Source: a virus. Taken from it: a DNA stretch of 31,743 nt. The stretch covers positions 1-31,743 of the IMG/VR virus record IMGVR_UViG_3300044641_001113; one strand, given 5' to 3'. The position numbers and the translations under genes were made by a program. This document shows, piece after piece, positions 14,005 through 22,897 of this stretch. Positions within the stretch are counted from its first letter, which is position 1, and each line of letters starts with the position of its first letter. A model generated the notes under the pieces. The model ran no database searches. It saw only the letters and a program-made list of their open reading frames with translations, and had not been told where the DNA came from.

Positions 14005-14811
14005 TTAGTAATTATAAAATAAATATAAATCTCCACCTGTTGACGGAGGAATGTTTAAGTTTGTTAAGTTAGAACCATCTACAGCAGGAAGTTTTGCGTT
14101 TGCATCCAATTGCACCAACTTCGATGCAGCGTTGAATGTGTTGCCCTGTAAGGTCACATTTGCAGACAATCGAGCATCGTTTAATGTTCCGCTTGAAATG
14201 TTGTTTGCATTTGTTGTGTCTACGTTTGCAACATTCCACAATCCTACTTGCGATTTTGTAACGTTATGAGGATTTGATGTGTTGCTTATATGTCCTGATA
14301 ATGTCGATAAATTAGCCGTAATCTGTGCTTGAAGTTTACCAAACGCTACCAATACGCTATCGGTTGCAGAAATTATTGCGTTAGTTGCTGTGCTTAACCC
14401 CGTTAACAATAAATCTCTAACCCTTGTAGCGGTAAAATATTGGTTAGTTGCTCCCTCTGTGATATCGTCCGTATCTAAAACAACCGCTCCGGTTTGTCCG
14501 TTAACCGATAACACGTTCCCACTTGCTGCGATGGTGATGGTTTGTAGTTCATCATTGTAAGTGAACGACACATTAGAACCTGCAACTAATGCAGCTTTAA
14601 CTTTGGTATAAACTCGTGTATTGGTGAAATATAGATTGGTAGTACCCTCGTCTAAAGAATCGGTGTCGTTAGCCTCTAAAACACGTTGACCGATATTTGA
14701 TAAGTTGGTTCTTTTGGTTATGCCTTCGCTATAATCTACAATAGGAATACTATCAAGATTTGCATCGATAGTTCCAATTGGGTCAAGTTGTGAAATCTTC
14801 TTGTTAGCCAT
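14005..14811 (-). CDS. tail fibre protein with repeated EGxTNxYFTxTRV motif
   Basis: A 268-residue protein. It begins with KKISQLDPIG, a common fibre anchor pattern, and carries two copies of a fibre repeat, EGTTNLYFTNTRV (about 56-68) and EGATNQYFTATRV (about 119-131). A VNGQTGAVVLD strand lies between them. HISNTSNPHNVTKSQVGLWN, a motif of phage fibre shafts, follows near 175-195, and LNDARLSANV after that. This suggests a trimeric fibre shaft. It is followed by the receptor-binding candidate, which may sit at its tip. Confidence 0.75.
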   Translation of the reverse strand: MANKKISQLDPIGTIDANLDSIPIVDYSEGITKRTNLSNIGQRVLEANDTDSLDEGTTNLYFTNTRVYTKVKAALVAGSNVSFTYNDELQTITIAASGNVLSVNGQTGAVVLDTDDITEGATNQYFTATRVRDLLLTGLSTATNAIISATDSVLVAFGKLQAQITANLSTLSGHISNTSNPHNVTKSQVGLWNVANVDTTNANNISSGTLNDARLSANVTLQGNTFNAASKLVQLDANAKLPAVDGSNLTNLNIPPSTGGDLYLFYNY

Positions 14812-15025
14812 AGTAATCTATAATCCTTCCTCCGTCCTCTAATAATAAAAAATCTCCGTTCTCTTGCAACAGAAAAAATGCCTCCAATGCGTCAACCTCA
14901 TAAGTCCTTTTCTCTAAATCCACAATATGACTCGTTCCCATATCCCTATTAGTAACAAAGATTTTCTCTTGTTCTGTTACATCATGAGTTTTATTATATT
15001 GAGTATGGGTATAAATCTTCTTCAT
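14804..15025 (-). CDS. small protein upstream of the fibre genes
   Basis: A 73-residue protein (THTQYNKTHDVTEQEKIFVT ... LLQENGDFLLLEDGGRIIDY). I recognise the LLQENGDFLLLEDGG end from short tail-associated proteins of phages, without a known function. It overlaps its neighbours by a few bases, so it is probably translated together with the fibre gene. Confidence 0.6.
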   Translation of the reverse strand: MKKIYTHTQYNKTHDVTEQEKIFVTNRDMGTSHIVDLEKRTYEVDALEAFFLLQENGDFLLLEDGGRIIDYYG

Positions 15026-15375
15026 GATACTTCGTAGAATAACTCATCGTTAACCAATGGTATAACTTTTAAAATTCCTGATTCTACCAATTCATCCGCA
15101 TTGTTAGGATTTAGATTTGTAGATGAAATTTGAGCGTAGATTTTGTATTCGTGTTCGCCTATCTCTAATGTCTTTGCATCTGTTGCACCCTCATCAAATA
15201 AAAACTTATTGTATCGCTCTGTGTGAGTAGATACATCAGTTAATAAAAAATTCTTAGTAGTATCTGTAAGCCTTGATTTAATCGAAAACAAAAAATAAGG
15301 GTTAGCAATTGTAACCTTTTCCGTTGCCGTAACATACCAATAAACAGAATCTTGCTTGTTAACTACTAACATCAA
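15022..15375 (-). CDS. hypothetical tail-associated protein
   Basis: A 117-residue beta-rich protein (NKQDSVYWYVTATEKVTI ... YFLFSIKSRLTD ... HEYKIYAQISSTNLNPNNAD). It reads like one of the small beta-sandwich proteins placed next to tail fibre genes in Bacteroidota phages. It is the first gene after the terminator at 15407-15432, so it may be made at a lower level than the upstream virion genes, or have its own promoter that I cannot see. Confidence 0.6.
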   Translation of the reverse strand: MMLVVNKQDSVYWYVTATEKVTIANPYFLFSIKSRLTDTTKNFLLTDVSTHTERYNKFLFDEGATDAKTLEIGEHEYKIYAQISSTNLNPNNADELVESGILKVIPLVNDELFYEVS

Positions 15376-15406
15376 TTATAAATAGTAAGTATAATGAATT
15401 GTAAAT

Positions 15407-15432
15407 AAAAAAGGGAGAGCAAATGCCCTCCC
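15407..15432 (-). terminator. intrinsic terminator after the tail-tube candidate
   Basis: On the minus strand GGGAGGGC (15432-15425) pairs with GCTCTCCC (15420-15413) over a 4-base loop, with one G-T wobble, followed by six T residues (15412-15407). It lies 24 bases after the stop of the 168-residue gene, in the 80-base gap 15376-15455. Confidence 0.85.
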
Positions 15433-15455
15433 CTCTTTTCTAAACTATGAAAACC

Positions 15456-15962
15456 TTAAATCCCGAGTGTAGTAAGTACTCCACTTTGCACCTTGTATGG
15501 GGCTTCTGATTCGATAGCGGACAAAGTCACTTCGTATCCGGTAGAATCTCCCATTGCTACTCCGGTGTTAGCAACCATTGAAGTAACATCGCATCCGTAT
15601 TCGTAGCCTACCAAGAAACAATCATCGTTGTTAGTTTTAACGATCGCATAGCAGCGACCTTGAGCCAACAATTTCATTTCGTTTCTTTTCGCAGTAGACA
15701 ATCTACGAAGTTTGAAAGCAACATCACTTTGATTGAACACAGTTCCGTTTTCAACACTTACGTTTGTGGTAACAGTCATTGAACCAGTACCCTTTGGTAA
15801 TTCGTAATCGAAAACATCAGCAGAGGTGAAAGTTGTGGCAGTTACTTCCCCAGTTGCAACTGTAAACTTAGATGCAGTCCAGTTCATCAAATGGATGCTC
15901 TTGATACCACCGATTGAATCTTTACAATCGAGAGTAAAACCTTGAGTTAGTAAACAAGCCAT
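15456..15962 (-). CDS. major tail tube protein candidate
   Basis: A 168-residue protein with the pattern FTLDCKDSIGGIKSIHLMNW at the start, beta strands through the middle and GYEYGCDVTSM ... GVAMGDSTGYEVTLSAIESEAPY at the end. The terminal GxxYGxD and SAxExxAP blocks suit tube-type folds. It follows the major capsid protein by 11 bases and is backed by a strong terminator, as expected for an abundant virion protein. I recognise it as conserved in Bacteroidota phages. The tube assignment is inferred, not proven. Confidence 0.6.
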   Translation of the reverse strand: MACLLTQGFTLDCKDSIGGIKSIHLMNWTASKFTVATGEVTATTFTSADVFDYELPKGTGSMTVTTNVSVENGTVFNQSDVAFKLRRLSTAKRNEMKLLAQGRCYAIVKTNNDDCFLVGYEYGCDVTSMVANTGVAMGDSTGYEVTLSAIESEAPYKVQSGVLTTLGI

Positions 15963-15973
15963 TTCTTAGTTAA

Positions 15974-16903
15974 TTATAAGGTGAAATAAACGATTTCAGC
16001 AGGGTAAGCAACCTGAACACCGTATTTGAAAGAAGCACGGAATCTTACTTCGTCGTTGTCTTCGCTATACCAGAATTTGTACTGCTCCTCTTCGTTAGCA
16101 AGGTCAGTTCCTACGAAGAAGTTACTCAAAGAACCTGCGATGATTTTGTTAGTTCCGTTCAAACCACCAACTGCGATAACTTTCATGTTGCTACCGGGGT
16201 AAACCATTTCCATGTTTACGGCAGCCTCAGGAGTGTAATGGAACAAGTTAGCGTTCTTCAAGTTAACCAACATCAACTTGAACACGTCAACTCCTACGAA
16301 GCAAACTAAGTCAGTTTTAGAAGCAACTGCACCGGGTACAGAAGCGTAAACTTGATCTAAGATATCATCTACGTTAGCAGCAGTAATTGAAGTAAAGGTA
16401 GTAGGGTTAGAGTTTGCCAAAGTTGGAGAAGCACCGCTAATTACTTTTACGAAACCATCAAAACGATTCAAGTTAGGGTTACCACTTGTAGTGTCACCTT
16501 GCCACATAGCAACTTCGATTTGGTCAGCGATAACGGCAGCCTTCTCAGCACCGAATTGCTCTTCAAAAGGAAGTGCAGTTGCAGAACCGGGAGCGATTTG
16601 AGTTTGCATCCACTTAGCCTCTAAAGTTTTAGGGCAAAGAGTTTCTTCAACCTTAACTGCACCTACTGTGATAGCACGTTGAGTTAAAGTAGTAGTACCG
16701 CTTGGGTTGTAACCGCAACCATCAGCTTGGAAGAACACGGTAGAACCTACCAATGCCAACTTAGAAGATGATTTGATACCGGGTTGAACCTGACCAGCAG
16801 ATTGTAAAACGGCAGCAGTTTTGCTACCAAATAGAGCCTTAACCAAAAGTTCGCTCTGTTGTTCGTTGGTGTAGTTAACTAAACCATTTACGTTAAATGC
16901 CAT
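15974..16903 (-). CDS. major capsid protein (HK97 fold likely)
   Basis: A 309-residue protein with the features of an HK97-type capsid protein: an N-terminal helix with NYTNEQQSELLVKALFG, then strands (KLALVGSTVFFQADGCG) and an axial-domain-like end (DNDEVRFRASFKYGVQVAYP). The coding sequence favours a narrow set of codons, as expected for high expression. It lies between scaffold and tube genes with 5-11 base gaps. The context of protease, scaffold and capsid makes the call strong even without a database match. Confidence 0.85.
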   Translation of the reverse strand: MAFNVNGLVNYTNEQQSELLVKALFGSKTAAVLQSAGQVQPGIKSSSKLALVGSTVFFQADGCGYNPSGTTTLTQRAITVGAVKVEETLCPKTLEAKWMQTQIAPGSATALPFEEQFGAEKAAVIADQIEVAMWQGDTTSGNPNLNRFDGFVKVISGASPTLANSNPTTFTSITAANVDDILDQVYASVPGAVASKTDLVCFVGVDVFKLMLVNLKNANLFHYTPEAAVNMEMVYPGSNMKVIAVGGLNGTNKIIAGSLSNFFVGTDLANEEEQYKFWYSEDNDEVRFRASFKYGVQVAYPAEIVYFTL

Positions 16904-16908
16904 AGTGT

Positions 16909-17445
16909 TTATTTATTAATTGATTTTGCAAATTTTAAAAGGTTCTCAAATTGTGCCTCTTTCTTGGAAGCAACCTTTGGAGTTTCGATAGGGGCAGCAG
17001 ATGGGCTTTCAGCAAGAGCCTCAACAAGTGAAACAACTTTAGACATTGCCTCTCTTACTTGTGCTTTTTCAGACATCAAAGCCTCGATTTTAGCGTTCAA
17101 TTCAGCGATTTTCTCGTCAACTCTTGCGTTAACAGATTCAATTGCAGAATCGAAAGCGTTCAATTCAACTTCTACTTCAACTTCGGGTTCTACGATTTCA
17201 GTTACAATACCATCCATAGTAGTAACCAACATTCCACCCTCTACTTCGTGTGTTCCATCGGGAGCAGGAATATCACCTTCGGCAGTTTCTACCAAGATGG
17301 CAGTACCTACGGCTAATTCGCCTTCCCATTTGATAATAGTTCCATCGGTCAAAGTTGCAGATGCAAATTCAACCTCTGCAGCAGGTTCTTCGCTTGAAAA
17401 TCCAAGCAACGACCTGATTTCGGTTAAAACTTCTTTAGAGTTCAT
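16909..17445 (-). CDS. capsid scaffolding protein candidate
   Basis: A 178-residue very acidic protein. Residues 24-90 are beta-like with LAVGTAILVETAEGDIPAPDG, and 95-178 form a long coiled coil (SVNARVDEKIAELNAKIEAL) with a basic end. It stands between protease and major capsid protein, the usual place of the scaffold, and should be removed by the protease during head maturation. The beta domain before the coil may contact the capsid subunit. Confidence 0.75.
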   Translation of the reverse strand: MNSKEVLTEIRSLLGFSSEEPAAEVEFASATLTDGTIIKWEGELAVGTAILVETAEGDIPAPDGTHEVEGGMLVTTMDGIVTEIVEPEVEVEVELNAFDSAIESVNARVDEKIAELNAKIEALMSEKAQVREAMSKVVSLVEALAESPSAAPIETPKVASKKEAQFENLLKFAKSINK

Positions 17446-17483
17446 TTGTATAAAAATATTAGTGTTTGTTTTTTGTTACGATT

Positions 17484-18473
17484 TTATTTGCCATCCCATT
17501 GACTAATAACCTCTTTTATCTTGTTGTAGAGTTGTGTGTCCTCGTCTACAAAGTCAAAGAATCCCTCAACGGAAAAACCCTTAAACTCTCCTTTCTTAAC
17601 CTTCTCCCAAACATTGTCATTGTCTACCAAGTATGATACAAACCAACTACCGTCTGATATCTTTTCAAATCCCATTGGTGGGTTAACGCCTCTTTCTCTG
17701 TCTATTAGATAAGATTCTAACAAGTGAACGCCTTGAACCTCTGATTCGTGATGTTGGTTAACGGCAGAATACTTTCCATTTCTTGCCCATTTCTTTGCAA
17801 GTTTAAATATTGCCTCTCTGTCAAACATCACATAATACTCACCTCGTACATTATCGCGTCTGTAAATCGGTAAATCTGCAACCATTGCAACACCAGATAC
17901 AATGCGTTTCTCTTCGTTGGTGATTGAGAATTTATTAAAGTTTAGTTTACCTTCTGCCCAACGCAACATCTCTTCTCCACCCCATAACAAATAAGAAATA
18001 GTTCCACAAGCTTTATCATCATCAGGGTTGTAGTATTCTTTTGCTCGTGACAAATACGAATAAACTCGCTTTATTGTTTCTTCGCTGATGGGTTCTCCGT
18101 TGGCTAATTGCTGACCTCTTACTTTTCCTACTTGGGTAGCGCATTTATTGCCGTTCTCTTCGTTCAATCTGATTCCTCTGGCTGCGTTGTCTTTTGCTGC
18201 TTGTGGATAGTCGGTGAATGATTCAAACTTTTTCTCTAAATATGAATAGCAAATTGCAACCGCTTGGGCTTGTTCTTTGCCTTCGTTTAAAAGTATGGGA
18301 ATGCAACGAGAAATGAAATCCTCTTCGCTCTCGTTTGGTTTGGGTTCTACAAACTCTTGGTTAAACGCTACAAAGTCCTTTTGTATAGCCGGGGCTTCAA
18401 CTAAGGAAATGAAATCTATTCCGCTATCTTCGTCAAATTCGTTGATGTCAAGTTTATAAACTGGTAATTTCAT
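17484..18473 (-). CDS. XkdF-like prohead protease with two inserted small domains
   Basis: A 329-residue protein. Residues 1-36 (YKLDINEFDEDSGIDFISLV) and 180-329 match the XkdF-type prohead protease. The latter part has GVAMVADLPIYRRD, VNQHHESEVQGVHLLESYLI with likely catalytic His241/242 and Ser254, and FKGFSVEGFF. Between them lie two short domains. One is SEEDFISRCIPIL...AQAVAICYS at 49-77. The other, at 85-175, has TDYPQAAKDNAARG, CATQVGKVRGQQLANGEPIS and a WGGEEMLRWAEGKL end. It should cleave scaffold and capsid subunits during maturation. Confidence 0.85.
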   Translation of the reverse strand: MKLPVYKLDINEFDEDSGIDFISLVEAPAIQKDFVAFNQEFVEPKPNESEEDFISRCIPILLNEGKEQAQAVAICYSYLEKKFESFTDYPQAAKDNAARGIRLNEENGNKCATQVGKVRGQQLANGEPISEETIKRVYSYLSRAKEYYNPDDDKACGTISYLLWGGEEMLRWAEGKLNFNKFSITNEEKRIVSGVAMVADLPIYRRDNVRGEYYVMFDREAIFKLAKKWARNGKYSAVNQHHESEVQGVHLLESYLIDRERGVNPPMGFEKISDGSWFVSYLVDNDNVWEKVKKGEFKGFSVEGFFDFVDEDTQLYNKIKEVISQWDGK

Positions 18474-18488
18474 CTGTATTAAATATTA

Positions 18489-20168
18489 TTATTCTACTGT
18501 TGATACTCTTTGATTGCCGTTTACTCGTTGTTGCGCTCTTGTGATATCTCCTTCAAGGACATAAACTTTGCCTCCTCCAGTGTCTTGTGGTAGGCTTGAA
18601 CCCGTTACCATACTTGGAGCAACTCCACCAATATTAGACATACCACTTCCACTACCCATTGCACCACCGAGATTGGTATTTCCACTTTTCACTATATCTC
18701 TTGCTCTTTTAACATTGGTCAAGATTGTTGCTGCTAATGCAATGTATTTTGCTACACCTGCTAAACCACCAGTTGCTACGTTGTCAGGAGTTGGAGATTG
18801 AGTATTTCTTAAAGCACTTGATAATGCGACTCCGGTATCTGCGGCAATGGTTGCCAATGCAATACCTTTACCTAATTTACTTTGCTCTCCTGCTAATGCT
18901 ATAACTGCGTTGGCTAATTGTATTGAGTTATTATATAATTCTTTTTTGACTAACTTGTCAAATTCCAAAGTTTGAGTACCATATCTTTTATCTTCTTCTT
19001 CTGATTTTTGTTTAAACTCTTTATCTGCATTTTCTCTTAATTTATCGTAGTAAAGTTTAATTTTTAATTTTTGCGCTTCATTATTTTCAAATTGTTTTTG
19101 TTCTTCACGTTGCTGAATATCTAATTGAGCAATAATTTCACTATGTTGTTTGTTTAATTGCTGTAATTTAATATAGTGTTCTGTATTAGCCTTTGCCGCT
19201 TGAGATTTAAAAGTTACTGTATCAATATTTTGAATTTTATTCTTATTTTCAATTTCTTGCTTTAATAATTCATCCTTATGTTTTTGATTATTCTCTTTTA
19301 TAAGTTTATTTTGGTCGTTTATAAATCTTTGTCTTTCAGCATCAATAATCTCTAATTGGTCATTTAATTTTTGTTGCTGCAATATCAATTCTTGTTTCTC
19401 TTCCTCACTCATATCTAAGCGAGTTTGCATTTGTTGTTGTAAATCGGCTAATTCTGCTTGTGCTAATTTCTTTCTTTGCTCAAAAATCTTTAATTCAGTA
19501 TTTTCTTGTGTTGATAGAATAGCAATTCTCTTTTCAATTTCTGCAATTACAAGGTCATTGTTTGTTTTAAATATTTTGTATTGTGCTGCCTCTCTATAAC
19601 CTAATCCAAAGAAATCAGAAATCTTAAATCCTATTTCAGTTAAAAAATTACCTAATGTTTTTAATCCCGGTATAATTCCAACTAATCGCTCAAAATTAGC
19701 AACTACTAACAAAACAACCCCTAACATTCCAGCCATTACCTTTTGCAATGTAGATGCACTCTTAATTAATTGAGTTAATTGTTGCTGCATTTTACCCAAT
19801 CCCTCTAATCCTTGGGATAGCGCCATTGCTGCTTGTAACTTAATAAATGTTTTCTCTACGCTTTCAGTTGTACCACCAAGCAAAACCATTGCTCCTTGTG
19901 CTGCTTGGAATCCATTAACAACAGAAGATACAACCGTATTTAATTGAGCAAACTTGTCAGGATTAACGGCTGCTACTCTATCGTTAAAATCCTCCATTTG
20001 GTCTTTCAACTGAGCAACTCTCTGCGTTGCCTTTACTGCCTCAGGTGAAAACTCGCCAAATGTTAGTACGGCTTGTTGTGCCTCAACAGTTGCTTGTTTT
20101 AGTTCTGCTCTAAATCCTTTGAGGTTTGGTTGTTTAACCTCTAATTCTATGGCGGTTTTTATCGTCAT
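18489..20168 (-). CDS. tail tape measure protein
   Basis: A 559-residue protein. The N-terminal 120 residues are helical. A hydrophobic segment at about 143-165 (VMAGMLGVVLLVVANFERLV) follows, then a long Gln/Lys/Glu-rich coiled coil at about 210-400. A second hydrophobic helix block near 415-490 (LANAVIALAGEQSKLGKGIA) precedes a Gly/Ser-rich end. This is the usual tape-measure layout. At roughly 1.5 Angstrom per residue, a tail near 80 nm would be expected. The gene overlaps the 910-residue gene by 4 bases and is followed directly by the prohead protease, an unusual neighbour. Confidence 0.85.
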   Translation of the reverse strand: MTIKTAIELEVKQPNLKGFRAELKQATVEAQQAVLTFGEFSPEAVKATQRVAQLKDQMEDFNDRVAAVNPDKFAQLNTVVSSVVNGFQAAQGAMVLLGGTTESVEKTFIKLQAAMALSQGLEGLGKMQQQLTQLIKSASTLQKVMAGMLGVVLLVVANFERLVGIIPGLKTLGNFLTEIGFKISDFFGLGYREAAQYKIFKTNNDLVIAEIEKRIAILSTQENTELKIFEQRKKLAQAELADLQQQMQTRLDMSEEEKQELILQQQKLNDQLEIIDAERQRFINDQNKLIKENNQKHKDELLKQEIENKNKIQNIDTVTFKSQAAKANTEHYIKLQQLNKQHSEIIAQLDIQQREEQKQFENNEAQKLKIKLYYDKLRENADKEFKQKSEEEDKRYGTQTLEFDKLVKKELYNNSIQLANAVIALAGEQSKLGKGIALATIAADTGVALSSALRNTQSPTPDNVATGGLAGVAKYIALAATILTNVKRARDIVKSGNTNLGGAMGSGSGMSNIGGVAPSMVTGSSLPQDTGGGKVYVLEGDITRAQQRVNGNQRVSTVE

Positions 20169-22897
20169 TTTGCTGCTATTAAAAAGTAATTAGTTCCATC
20201 AGTAACTATCCAATGTGTTTCGTTGTTATTGGTCATTGTAAAAGTATTTGCCCCATCGATAGTGCTATCGTCTGCGGTGTCTATCGTAACTTGATGGTTA
20301 GAAGATGTTTTCTTGAATATCCAATGTTTTCCACTTATTCCTGCAGGGTCAGGCAAAGTGATAGTAATTGCACCTGCCGAAGTATTACACAAGAACAACC
20401 AATCTTCCACTTTTGCAGTATAGTTGGCGGTTAGTGTAGTTACTTTTCCTGCTCCAATCCATGTGGGATAAATCTTATAATTACCTACATACAATGTGTT
20501 GGATTCCTCTGCCGTATAATCAGTACAAGCAATCATTGTACTACCCGTTATTTGTTGGGGTATATAGTTACCACTTCCACCTAATACCGTGTTGTTAATG
20601 CCTTCTATTGTGGTTTCTGATGCGTTAATAATACCTTGACCGGGGTCTACATCTGAATTGTTTAAACCAATGTTTACATAAGGCATTGTTGGGGCTTCGT
20701 ATTTAGCACCCTTTGGATATGTTTCGCCATAAACGAGGATATCACTTCCAGTATCTGCACCAATTACTTTAATAGTTGGAGTAAATTTGGGTATATATTG
20801 GCTTAGTAAGAACTCACATTGATATGTGCCGTCCTCAAAAGGGTTGAAATCGATTATCTTATTCAGTTTCCAATATTGCCCCTCAAAGAAATACTGATTG
20901 GAAAACTTCATTTTGTATGCATCTGCTCCGTTCAATCTGAAATAAGCCTTTACAATCTTCGAGTTTTTGTTGGTAATCTCAAACATAAACCGATACCAAT
21001 ACTCGTTGAACAAGTTATTTGATGAATAGGAGTAGCCAGAACCTAACAAAACTTCCTTAGGCATACCAAAACACAAATCAAAATTCATCGCATTAACTGA
21101 ATCGATGTGTAGTGTTAATGGTAGCTTATTTACTTGACCATCAATTACCGCTTGTGCGCTAAATTCTTTTTCTAATAGAGAGAGAGTTACATTTGTAGTA
21201 CCTGAATAATACAAAATGCGATATCCAAATTTCTCACCGGGGATGTAGGACAACACAAAATTCTTATCGTTGCCATAACTCTTTAACTGCGTAGGTTGGA
21301 ATAGAACTTCAATCTTTTTTTCTGTCTTTACAAATTGGTTATCGACAAAAAACTTTCTACTTCCGTAGGTTTGGTTATAGTAGGATTGATAAGATTGGTT
21401 AGCATCGTCACCGCTTTCCTTGTATGTAAAGTAGTAGGGGTTTCCATCGAGTTCACCCATCGGAGTTATTTCAATGGGTTGAGAATAATCTAACTTTTTT
21501 GAAAGGTCAATTGTTGATCCGTTGTAAAAATCATCACGAGGCACAATCCTTAACTTTTTTGGAAACGATGTATCTGATTCTATGTAAAGATTAAACATCT
21601 TAACCAATGACATCATGAAATCTGATTGTTTGCCCTCTGAGTTAAAGAATTGAGAAAAGTCAACCTTCGTATCCTTACCAAATGTAAACGCTGCTGTGTT
21701 GTTGTAGAATTTAGCCCCATCAATCGTTGCAACAAAATCTCCTATTAATCGGTTGGTTGGTCTTTGGTTATCGTAAACCCTTGACACAATAATAGAAACT
21801 TGGTCATTTGTATAGCAATAGATGTTTGGAAATACTAAAACCTCACCCATAAAGGTAAAGACATTAGCCATCTCGCAGTAAATCGTTGCCGTTGCTCTAA
21901 TGTGATTGTTTACATACACCGCGAAGGTCATGTAAATTTCCTTATCCCCATCAAATCCGTAGTCGGTAGTATCTAACGAGCCTTCTAATTGCAAGAAAAA
22001 GGTATAACTACCACCACCGGGTACGGTATAAATTCCTGTACTTGGGTTATAATTGTTGCCAGTATCAAAATTACCACCCGTAGAATCGTTATCAAATACT
22101 ATTTTTGTGGTATAGTTGGCAATTGTTTGTGCAGTAGTCCTCTCCGCTTTAAACAATCGGTTAGTCAATATCGGGCTACCAACAGACAAACCAGCAGGAG
22201 CAGGGATAATTAAGCGTTTAAATCTATCTGTATTGAAGAAAGAATCAGCAGTATAAGAATACCCATAAGTATTAAATATCTTATCCACTATTGTCTTTGC
22301 GTACAAACAAGGAGTTACATCTTCCAAGAACCAAATCCAATGCGTTCCACTCTTTCTGTTTTTCTTATCAATTAATGCATATACATAACCCTTACCATAT
22401 TCAAATGCTTGTGTAGCGTTGTTAACTATTATAGAAGTATCCCAAGAGTTCTTTACGTTGTTGATTGTTAAATCGTGGTTATACTCAGAAAAATCTAACT
22501 CGTAAAGATTCTTTTCGGAGATTGTTGTAAAGAGTTCGGCAGTTTGTCCGTGGATTGAACATTCATAGATAATATCCGCTTGGTCTGTTACGCTGATGTT
22601 TAACAACCGAATGAATCCTCTAATCTGCTCTAACCCATCAGCCAATACAACGGCATCCGCTTTCTTATTAGGGTTAAAGTTGGTATTAAATTGAGTATCA
22701 CTTAGAACGGTATGCTCTATCTCGAAGATATGACCGAATATCTTGTTATTAGTTTTTGTACCGGGGATTGAAATTGTTTTAGTCCAATCGCTTGACCGTT
22801 TCTCTGGTTCTCTTATGTCCGCAATTTCCTTGTTGATAAGGATTCCAAAATCTTCTGAAAGGTCTATTCGTTGGTTATTAATTAAAACATCTATCAT
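20165..22897 (-). CDS. large tail tip / baseplate protein
   Basis: A 910-residue protein, the largest of the genome. The N-terminus (INNQRIDLSEDFGILINKEI, then RSSDWTKTISIPGTKTN) is the pattern I know from large tail-tip proteins of Bacteroidota phages. The middle is beta-rich. The last 120 residues form a separate domain (WLFLCNTSAGAITITLPDP ... HQVTIDTADDSTIDGANTF) of the kind that caps phage fibres. It probably forms part of the tail tip and carries a binding or trimerising end. It overlaps the tape measure and the next tail gene by 4 bases each. Confidence 0.7.
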   Translation of the reverse strand: MIDVLINNQRIDLSEDFGILINKEIADIREPEKRSSDWTKTISIPGTKTNNKIFGHIFEIEHTVLSDTQFNTNFNPNKKADAVVLADGLEQIRGFIRLLNISVTDQADIIYECSIHGQTAELFTTISEKNLYELDFSEYNHDLTINNVKNSWDTSIIVNNATQAFEYGKGYVYALIDKKNRKSGTHWIWFLEDVTPCLYAKTIVDKIFNTYGYSYTADSFFNTDRFKRLIIPAPAGLSVGSPILTNRLFKAERTTAQTIANYTTKIVFDNDSTGGNFDTGNNYNPSTGIYTVPGGGSYTFFLQLEGSLDTTDYGFDGDKEIYMTFAVYVNNHIRATATIYCEMANVFTFMGEVLVFPNIYCYTNDQVSIIVSRVYDNQRPTNRLIGDFVATIDGAKFYNNTAAFTFGKDTKVDFSQFFNSEGKQSDFMMSLVKMFNLYIESDTSFPKKLRIVPRDDFYNGSTIDLSKKLDYSQPIEITPMGELDGNPYYFTYKESGDDANQSYQSYYNQTYGSRKFFVDNQFVKTEKKIEVLFQPTQLKSYGNDKNFVLSYIPGEKFGYRILYYSGTTNVTLSLLEKEFSAQAVIDGQVNKLPLTLHIDSVNAMNFDLCFGMPKEVLLGSGYSYSSNNLFNEYWYRFMFEITNKNSKIVKAYFRLNGADAYKMKFSNQYFFEGQYWKLNKIIDFNPFEDGTYQCEFLLSQYIPKFTPTIKVIGADTGSDILVYGETYPKGAKYEAPTMPYVNIGLNNSDVDPGQGIINASETTIEGINNTVLGGSGNYIPQQITGSTMIACTDYTAEESNTLYVGNYKIYPTWIGAGKVTTLTANYTAKVEDWLFLCNTSAGAITITLPDPAGISGKHWIFKKTSSNHQVTIDTADDSTIDGANTFTMTNNNETHWIVTDGTNYFLIAAK

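Noticed and set aside
13728-14072. Plus-strand frame of 114 codons opposite the small structural gene
   Set aside because: Antisense shadow; all convincing genes are on the minus strand.
16964-17506. Plus-strand frame of 180 codons
   Set aside because: Antisense to the scaffold gene; long only because of that gene's biased codon use. Its Ser/Thr-rich text has no family resemblance.
22276-22284. DnaA box-like TTATCCACT
   Set aside because: One mismatch, inside a tail gene and isolated; no cluster of boxes seen, so not called an origin.
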